Source of the DNA: Lepidurus packardi
Lineage: Eukaryota; Arthropoda; Branchiopoda; Notostraca; Triopsidae
Direction: 5' to 3'
Assembly (NCBI GenBank): GCA_023053545.1
Contig: JAKZAN010000158.1
Span: 19,479-83,478, forward strand
Length of the DNA: 64,000 bases
Below are positions 53,301-62,200 of the stretch, piece by piece. A program made the position numbers and the translations under genes. A model generated the notes under the pieces. The model saw only the letters and a program-made list of their open reading frames with translations, made no database searches and was not told the origin of the DNA. Within the stretch, counting starts at the first letter, position 1. Every line of letters begins with the position of its first letter.

Positions 53301-53560
53301 GATGTTACCTTCACAAAATTAAAAAAATAGATAAGCCTATCTGCCCCTGTTCCGATCACACTAAACAAGATTTACAACATATATTTTTCCACTGTAGATG
53401 GCTAAACAAAATAAGAGCAGTACTACTAAGGGAACTTTCCAAATTAAAGATACATTTTAATGCAAACCTTTTCCTTTGCAATCCCAAAGCCTTCCCGGCA
53501 ATAGTTTCTTTTGTTAACAACGCAACTTACCTCCTCAAAGAAGCTAGAGCCATTTTATAG
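53301..53560 (+). pseudogene. C-terminal fragment of LINE ORF2 (reverse transcriptase), copy 2
   Basis: Identical in translation to the copy 1 fragment, with the same C-x-C-x9-H-x4-C motif and TAG stop (53558-53560). The seeming TTG start at 53294 again lies in the satellite target-site duplication. No stop or frameshift has arisen in either copy since duplication. That reflects recency rather than selection, because the protein lacks all catalytic domains. Confidence 0.85.
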
Positions 53561-53624
53561 TTCGCTATAATTGGCCCAATGTAATAAGTCCTATACCAAA
53601 ATATGTATGTACTTAGAACTTTAA

Positions 53625-53653
53625 GCCAGCAAAGAGCAAACGCTCACGCTGGT
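53625..53653 (+). other. 3' UTR stem-loop of LINE copy 2
   Basis: Same two-tier hairpin as copy 1: outer gccagc/gctggt, inner gagc/gctc, loop aaac. Confidence 0.6.
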
Positions 53654-53659
53654 AGTATA

Positions 53660-53660
53660 A

Positions 53661-53665
<5 letters not shown>
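53660..53665 (+). promoter_or_regulatory. Polyadenylation signal AATAAA, LINE copy 2
   Basis: Same position relative to the tail as in copy 1. Part of the hexamer may be tail sequence. Confidence 0.5.

Positions 53666-53691
<26 letters not shown>
53663..53691 (+). repeat. Poly(A) tail, 29 A, LINE copy 2
   Basis: Uninterrupted run of 29 A, two longer than in copy 1 and the only difference seen between the two elements. Confidence 0.95.
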
Positions 53692-53693
<2 letters not shown>

Positions 53694-53705
53694 ATTCATT
53701 GAGTC
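53692..53705 (+). repeat. Target-site duplication, right, LINE copy 2
   Basis: gaattcattgagtc after the tail, continuing into cgtaatggattaattaag as at the copy 1 site. Confidence 0.9.
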
Positions 53706-56238
53706 CGTAATGGATTAATTAAGTCCGTAATGAATTAATTCAGTCCGTAAGGAATTAATAAAATCCGTACGGAATTAATTCAGACCGTAAGGAATTAATT
53801 CAGTCCGTAAGGAATTAATTCAGTCCGTAAGGAATTAATTCAGTCCGTAAGGAATTAATTCAGTCCGTAAGGAATTAATTCAGTCCGTAAGGAATTATTT
53901 CAGTCCGAAATTAATTCATTCATTCCTTACGGAATTAATTAAATCCATAAGGAATTAATTTAGTCTGTAAGGATTTAATTAAGTCCGTAATGAATTAATT
54001 CAGTCCGTTAGGAATAACTTCAGTACGTAAGGAAATAATTCAGTCCGTAATGGATTAATTAAGTCCGTAATGAATTAATTCAGTCCGTAAGGAATTAGTT
54101 CAGTCCGTAAGGAATTAATTCAGTCCGTAAGGAATTAATTCAGTCCGTAAGGAATTAATTCAGTCCGTAAGGAATTAATTCAGTCTGTAAGGTATTAATT
54201 CAGTCCATAAGTTATTAATTCAGTCCGTAAGGAATTAATTCAGTCCATAAGGAATTAATTCAGTCTGTAAGGATTTAATTAAGTCCGTAATGAATTAATT
54301 CAGTCCCTAAGGATTTAATTCAGTCCGTAAGGAATTAATTCAGTCCGTAAGGAATTAATTCAGTCTGTAAGGAATTAATTCAGTCAGTAAGGAATTAATT
54401 CAGTCCGTAAGGAATTAATTCAGTCCGTAAGGAATTAATTCAGTCCGTAAGGAATTAATTCAGTCCGTAAGGAATAAGCTCAGTAAGTAAGGAATTCATT
54501 GAGTCCGTAATGGATTAATTAAGTCCGTAATGAATTAATTCAGTCCGTAAGGAATTAATAAAATCCGTACGGAATTAATTCAGACCGTAAGGAATTAATT
54601 CAGTCCGTAAGGAATTCATTCAGTCCGTAAGGAATTAATTCAGTCCGTAAGGAATTAATTCAGTCCGTAAGGAATTAATTCAGTCCGTAAGGAATTATTT
54701 CAGTCCGTAATTAATTCATTCATTCCTTACGGAATTAATTAAATCCATAAGGAATTAATTTAGTCTGTAAGGATTTAATTAAGTCCGTAATGAATTAATT
54801 CAGTCCGTTAGGAATAACTTCAGTACGTAAGGAAATAATTCAGTCCGTAATGGATTAATTAAGTCCGTAATGAATTAATTCAGTCCGTAAGGAATTAATT
54901 CAGTCCGTAAGGAATTAATTCAGTCCGTAAGGAATTAATTCAGTCAGTAAGGAATTAATTCAGTCCGTAAGGAATTAATTCAGTCTGTAAGGTATTAATT
55001 CAGTCCATAAGGTATTAATTCAGTCCGTAAGGAATTAATTCAGTCCATAAGGAATTAATTCAGTCTGTAAGGATTTAATTAAGTCCGTAATGAATTAATT
55101 CAGTCCGTAAGGATTTAATTCAGTCCGTAAGGAATTAATTCAGTCCGTAAGGAATTAATTCAGTGCGTAAGGAATTAATTCAGTCCGTAAGGAAATATTT
55201 CAGTCCGTAAGGAATTAATTCAGTAAGAAAGGAATTCAATCAATCCTAAAGAATTAATTCAGTCCGTAAGGAAATATTTCAGTCCGTACGGAATTAATTC
55301 AGTCCGTAAGGAATTAATTCAGTCCGTAAGGAATTAATTCTGTCCGCAAGGATGTAATTCAGTCCGTAAGGTATTAATTCAGTCCGTAAGGAATTAATTC
55401 AGTCCGTAAGGAATTAATACAGTCCGTAAGGAATAAGCTCAGTAAGTAAGGAATTCATTGAGTCCGTAATGGATTAATTAAGTCCGTAATGAATTAATTC
55501 AGTCCGTAAGGAATTAATAAAATCCGTACGGAATTAATTCAGACCGTAAGGAATTAATTCAGTCCGTAAGGAATTCATTCAGTCCGTAAGTAATTAATTC
55601 AGTCCGTAAGGAATTAATTCAGTCCGTAAGGAATTAATTCAGTCCGTAAGGAATTAATTCAGTCCGTAAATAAATAATTCATTCCGTAAGGAATTATTTC
55701 AGTCCGTAAGGAATTAATTCAGTAAGAAAGGAATTCAATCAATCCTAAAGAATTAATTCAGTCCGTAAGGAAATATTTCAGTCCGTAAGGAATTAATTCA
55801 GTCCGTAAGGAATTAATTCAGTCCGTAAGGAATTAATTCAGTCCGTAAGGAATAAGTTCAGTACGTAAGGAATTAATTTAGTCCGTAATGGATTAATTAA
55901 GTCCGTAATGAATTAATTCAGTCCGTATGAAATTAATTCAGTCCGTAAGGAATTCATTTAGTCCGTAAGGAATTAATTTAGTAAGAAAGGAATTCAATCA
56001 ATCCTAAAGAATTAATTCAGTCCGTAAGAAACTAATTCAGTCCGTAAGGAATTAATTCTGTCCGTAAGGAATTAATTCAGTCCGTAAGGAATTAATTCAG
56101 TCCGTAATGGATTAATTAAGTCCGTAATGAATTAATTCAGTCCGTATGAAATTAATTCAGTCCGTAAGGAATTCATTCAGTCCGTAAGGAATTAATTCAG
56201 TAAGAAATGAATTAATTAACGCCGTAAGGAATTAATTC
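53706..56238. repeat. 20-bp satellite, remainder of duplicated block copy 2
   Basis: Satellite of the same variant family, shorter than its counterpart by two 40-bp losses. Contains empty target sites at 54492 and 55451 and no gene. Confidence 0.95.
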
Positions 56239-59200
56239 AATCTGTAAGGAATTAATTCAGTCCGTAAGGAATTAATTCAGTCCGTAAGGAATTAATTAAG
56301 TCCGTAAGGAATTAATTCAGTCCGTAAGGAATTAATTCAATCCGTAAGGAATTAATTCAGTCCGTAAGGAATTAATTCAGTCCGTAAGGAATTATTTCAG
56401 TCCGTAATTAATTCATTCATTCCTTACGGAATTAATTAAGTCCATAAGGAATTAATTTAGTCTGTAAGGATTTAATTAAGTCCGTAATGAATTAATTCAG
56501 TCCGTTAGGAATAACTTCAGTACGTAAGGAAATAATTCAGTCCGTAATGGATTAATTAAGTCCGTATGAATTAATTCAGTCCGTAAGGAATTAATTCAGT
56601 CCGTAAGGAATTAATTCAGTCCGTAAGGAATTAATTCAGTCAGTACGGAATTAATTCAGTCCGTAAGGAATTAATTCAGTCCTTAAGGAATTAATTCAAT
56701 CCGTAAGGAATTAATTCAGTCTGTAAGGTATTAATTCAGTCCATAAGGTATTAATTCAGTCCGTAAGGAATTAATTCAGTCCATAAGGAATTAATTCAGT
56801 CTGTAAGGATTTAATTAAGTCCGTAATGAATTAATTCAGTCCGTAAGGATTTAATTCAGTCCGTAAGGAATTAATTCAGTCCGTAAGTAATTAATTCAGT
56901 GCGTAAGGAATTAATTCAGTCCGTAAGGAAATATTTCAGTCCGTAAGGAATTAATTCAGTCCATAAGGAATTAATTCTGTCCGCAAGGATGTAATTCAGT
57001 CCGTAAGGTATTAATTCAGTCCGTAAGGAATTAATTCAGTCCGTAAGGAATTAATTCAGTCGGTAAGGAATTAATAAAATCCGTACGGAATTAATTCAGA
57101 CCGTAAGGAATTAATTCAGTCCGTAAGGAATTCATTCAGTCCGTATGGAATTAATTCAGTCCGTAAGGAATTAATTCAGTCCGTAAGGAATTAATTCAGT
57201 CCGTAAGGAATTATTTCAGTCCGTAATTAATTCATTCATTCCTTACGGAATTAATTAAATCCATAAGGAATTAATTTAGTCTGTAAGGATTTAATTAAGT
57301 CCGTAATGAATTAATTCAGTCCGTTAGGAATAACTTCAGTACGTAAGGAAATAATTCAGTCCGTAATGGATTAATTAAGTCCGTAATGAATTAATTCAGT
57401 CCGTAAGGAATTAATTCAGTCCGTAAGGAATTAATTCAGTCCGTAAGGAATTAATTCAGTCAGTAAGGAATTAATTCAGTCCGTAAGGAATTAATTCAGT
57501 CCGTAAGAAATTAATTCAGTCCGTAAGGAATTAATTCAGTCTGTAAGATATTAATTCAGTCCATGAGGTATTAATTCAGTCCGTAAGGAATTAATTCAGT
57601 CCATAAGGCATTAATTCAGTCTGTAAGGATTTAATTAAGTCCGTAATGAATTAATTCAGTCCGTAAGGATTTAATTCAGTCCGTAAGGAATTAATTCAGT
57701 CCGTAAGGAATTAATTCAGTCCGTAAGGAATTAATTCAGTCCGTAAGGAATAAGCTCAGTAAGTAAGGAATTCATTGAGTCCGTAATGGATTATTTAAGT
57801 CCGTAATGAATTAATTCAGTCCGTAAGGAATTAATAAAATCCGTACGGAATTAATTCAAACCGTAAGGAATTAATTCAGTCCGTAAGGAATTCATTCAGT
57901 CCGTAAGGAATTAATTCAGTCCGTAAGGAATTAATTCAGTCCGTAAGGAATTAATTCAGTCCGTAAGGAATTATTTCAGTCCGTAATTAATTCATTCATT
58001 CCTTACGGAATTAATTAAATCCATAAGGAATTAATTTAGTCTGTAAGGATTTAATTAACTCCGTAATGAATTAATTCAGTCCGTTAGGAATAACTTCAGT
58101 ACGTAAGGAAATAATTCAGTCCGTAATGGATTAATTAAGTCCGTAATGAATTAATTCAGTCCGTAAGGAATTAATTCAGTCCGTAAGGAATTAATTCAGT
58201 CAGTAAGGAATTAATTCAGTCCGTAAGGAATTAATTCAGTCCGTAAGGAATTAATTCAGTCCGTAAGGAATTAATTCAGTCTGTAAGGTATTAATTCAGT
58301 CCATGAGGTATTAATTCAGTCCGTAAGGAATTAATTCAGTCCATAAGGAATTAATTCAGCCTGTAAGGATTTAATTAAGTCCGTAAGGAATTAATTCAGT
58401 CCGTAAGGAATTAATTCAGTCCATAAGGAATTAATTCTGTCCGCAAGGATGTAATTCAGTCCGTAAGGTATTAATTCAGTCCGTAAGGAATTAATTCAGT
58501 CCGTAAGGAATTAATTCAGTCCGTAAGGAATAAGCTCAGTAAGTAAGGAATTCATTGAGTCCGTAATGGATTAATTAAGTCCGTAATGAATTAATTCAGT
58601 CCGTAAGGAATTAATAAAATCCGTACGGAATTAATTCAGACCGTAAGGAATTAATTCAGTCCGTAAGGAATTAATTCAGTCCGTAAGGAATTAATTCAGT
58701 CCGTAAGGAATTATTTCAGTCCGTAATTAATTCATTCATTCCTTACGGAAATAATTAAATCCATAAGGAATTAATTTAGTCTGTAAAGATTTAATTAAGT
58801 CCGTAATGAATTAATTCAGTCCGTTAGGAATAACTTCAGTACGTAAGGAAATAATTCAGTCCGTAATGGATTAATTAAGTCCGTAATGAATTAATTCAGT
58901 CCGTAAGGAATTAATTCAGTCCGTAAGGAATTAATTCAGTCCGTAAGGAATTAATTCAGTCAGTAAGGAATTAATTCAGTCCGTAAGGAATTAATTCAGT
59001 CCGTAAGGAATTAATTCAGTCCGTAAGGAATTAATTCAGTCTGTAAGGTATTAATTCAGTCCATAAGGTATTAATTCAGTCCGTAAGGAATAAGCTCAGT
59101 AAGTAAGTAATTCATTGAGTCCGTAATGGATTAATTAAGTCCGTAATGAATTAATTCAGTCCGTAAGGAATTAATAAAATCCGTACGGAATTAATTCAGA

Positions 59201-62200
59201 CCGTAAGGAATTAATTCATTCCGTAAGGAATTCATTCAGTCCGTAAGGAATTAATTCAGTCCGTAAGGAATTAATTCAGTCCGTAAGGAATTAATTCAGT
59301 CCGTAAGGAATTATTTCAGTCCGTAATTAATTCATTCATTCCTTACGGAATTAATTAAATCCATAAGGAAATAATTTAGTCTGTAAGGATTTAATTAAGT
59401 CCGTAATGAATTAATTCAGTCCGTTAGGAATAACTTCAGTACGTAAGGAAATAATTCAGTCCGTAATGGATTAATTAAGTCCGTAATGAATTAATTCAGT
59501 CCGTAAGGAATTAATTCAGTCCGTAAGGAATTAATTCAGTCCGTAAGGAATTAATTCAGTCAGTAAGGAATTAATTCAGTCCGTAAGGAATTAATTCAGT
59601 CCGTAAGGAATTAATTCAGTCCGTAAGGAATTAATTCAGTCTGTAAGGTATTAATTCAGTCCGTAAGGAATTAATTCAGTCCGTAAGGAATTAATTCAGT
59701 CCATAAGGAATTCATTCAGTCCGTAAGGATGTAATTCAGTCCGTAAGGTATTAATTCAGTCCGTAAGGAATTAATTCAGTCCGTAAGGAATTATTTCAGT
59801 CCGTAATTAATTCATTCATTCCTTACGGAATTAATTAAATCCATAAGGAATTAATTTAGTCTGTAAGGATTTAATTAAGTCCGTAATGAATTAATTCAGT
59901 CCGTTAGGAATAACTTCAGTACGTAAGGAAATAATTCAGTCCGTAATGGATTAATTAAGTCCGTAATGAATTAATTCAGTCCGTAAGGAATTAATTCAGT
60001 CCGTAAGGAATTAATTCAGTCCGTAAGGAATTAATTCAGTCCGTAAGGAATTAATTCAGTCAGTAAGGAATTAATTCAGTCCGTAAGGAATTAATTCAGT
60101 CCGTAAGGAATTAATTCAGTCCGTAATGAATTAATTCAGTCCGTAAGGAATTAATTCAGTCCGTAAGGAATTAATTCAGTCCGTAAGGAATTAATTCAGT
60201 CCGTAAGGAATTAATTCAGTCAGTAAGGAATTAATTCAGTCCGTAAGGAATTAATTCAGTCCATAAGGAATTAATTCAGTCTGTAAGGATTTAATTAAGT
60301 CCGTAATGAATTAATTCAGTCCGTAAGGATTTAATTCAGTCCGTAAGGAAATAATTCAGTCCGTAAGGAATTAATTCAGTGCGTAAGGAATTAATTCAGT
60401 CCGTAAGGAAATATTTCAGTCCGTAAGGAATTAATTCAGTAAGAAAGGAATTCAATCAATCCTAAAGAATTAATTCAGTCCGTAAGGAAATATTTCAGTC
60501 CGTACGGAATTAATTCAGTCCGTAAGGAATTAATTCAGTCCGAAAGGAATTAATTAAGTCCGTAAGGAATTAATTCAGTCCATAAGGAATTAATTCTGTC
60601 CGCAAGGATGTAATTCAGTCCGTAAGGTATTAATTCAGTCCGTAAGGAATTAATTCAGTCCGTAAGGAATTAATTCAGTCCGTAAGGAATAAGCTCAGTA
60701 AGTAAGGAATTCATTGAGTCCGTAATGGATTAATTAAGTCCGTAATGAATTAATTCAGTCCGTAAGGAATTAATAAAATCCGTACGGAATTAATTCAGAC
60801 CGTAAGGAATTCATTCAGTCCGTAAGGAATTAATTCAGTCCGTAAGGAATTAATTCAGTCCGTAAGGAATTAATTCAGTCCGTAAGGAATTATTTCAGTC
60901 CGTAATGAATTAATTCAGTCCGTAATGAATTAATTCAGTCCGTATGAAATTAATTCAGTCCGTAATGAATTAATTCAGTCCGTAATGGATTAATTTAGTC
61001 CGTAATGAATTAATTCAGTCCGTTAGGAATTAATTCAGTCCGTAAGGAATTAATTCAGTCCGTAAGGAATTAATTCAGTCCGTAAGGAATTAATTCAATC
61101 CGTAAGGAATTAATTCAGTCCGTAAGGAATTAATTCAGTCCGTAAGGTATTACTTCAGTCCGTAAGGTATTAATTCAGTCCGTAAGCAATTAATTCAGTC
61201 CGTAAGGAATTAATTCAGTCCGTAAGGAATTAATTCAGTCCGTAAGGAATAAGTTCAGTACGTAAGGAATTAATTCAGTCCGTAATGGATTAATTAAGTC
61301 CGTAATGAATTAATTCAGTCCGTATGAAATTAATTCAGTCCGTAAGGAATTCATTCAGTCCGTAAGGAATTAATTCAGTAAGAAAGGAATTGATTAAGTC
61401 CGTAAGGAATTAATTAAGTCCGTAAGGAATTAATTCAGTCCGTAATGAATTAATTCAGTCCGTAATGGATTAATTTAGTCCGTAATGAATTAATTCAGTC
61501 CGTATGAAATTAATTCAGTACGTAAGGAATTAATTAAGTAAGAAAGGAATTAATTAAGTCCGTAAGGAATTAATTCAGTCCGTAAGGAATTGATTAAGTC
61601 CCTAAGGAATTAATTAAGTCCGTAAGGAATTAAATCAGTCCGTAATGAATTAATTCAGTCCGTAATGGATTAATTTAGTCCGTAATGAATTAATTCAGTC
61701 CGTATGAAATTAATTCAGTACGTAAGGAATTAATTCAGTAAGAAAGGAATTAATTAAGTCCGTAAGGAATTAATTCAGTCCGTAAGGAATTAATTCAGTA
61801 GGTAAGGAATTAATTCAGTCCGTAAGGAATTAATACAGTCCGTAAGTAATTAATTCAGTCCGTAAGGAATTAATTCAATCCGTAAGGAATTAATTCAGTC
61901 CGTAAGGAATTAATTCAGTCCGTAAGGTATTAATTCAGTCCGTAAGGTATTAATTCAGTCCGTAAGCAATTAATTCAGTCCGTAAGGAATTAATTCAGTC
62001 CGTAAGGAATTAATTCAGTCCATAAGGAATAAGTTCAGTACGTAAGGAATTAATTCAGTCCGTAATCGATTAATTAAGTCCGTAATGAATTAATTCAGTC
62101 CGTATGAAATTAATTCAGTCCGTAAGGAATTAATTAAGGAATTAATTCAGTCCGTAAGGAATTAATTCAGTCCGTAAGGAATTAATTCGGTCCGTAAGGA

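Larger units (their letters stand above)
53301..53691 (+). mobile_element. 5'-truncated non-LTR retrotransposon 3' end, copy 2
   Basis: 391 bp. By reading, it is identical to copy 1 except for two more A residues in the tail (29 versus 27). The 5' truncation point, target-site duplication and flanking monomers are the same, so the copy was made by DNA-level tandem duplication of the surrounding 3.5 kb. Two independent LINE insertions would not share a random truncation point. The poly(A) difference fits microsatellite slippage after duplication. Confidence 0.93.
52839..56238. repeat. Tandem-duplicated 3.5-kb block, copy 2 (contains LINE fragment)
   Basis: Second copy of the block above. It has two extra A residues in the LINE tail, one substitution I noticed near 54098 (ggaattagtt instead of ggaattaatt), and two deletions of 40 bp (two monomers each). 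The first deletion is before gtctgtaaggtatt near 54981, and the second is before gtccgcaagg at 55342. These step the offset from 3501 to 3461 and then to 3421. The LINE part has no internal substitutions relative to copy 1. Confidence 0.85.

Noticed and set aside
53301-53691. Independent second LINE insertion
   Set aside because: Same truncation point, target-site duplication and flanking variants as copy 1. Block duplication explains it.
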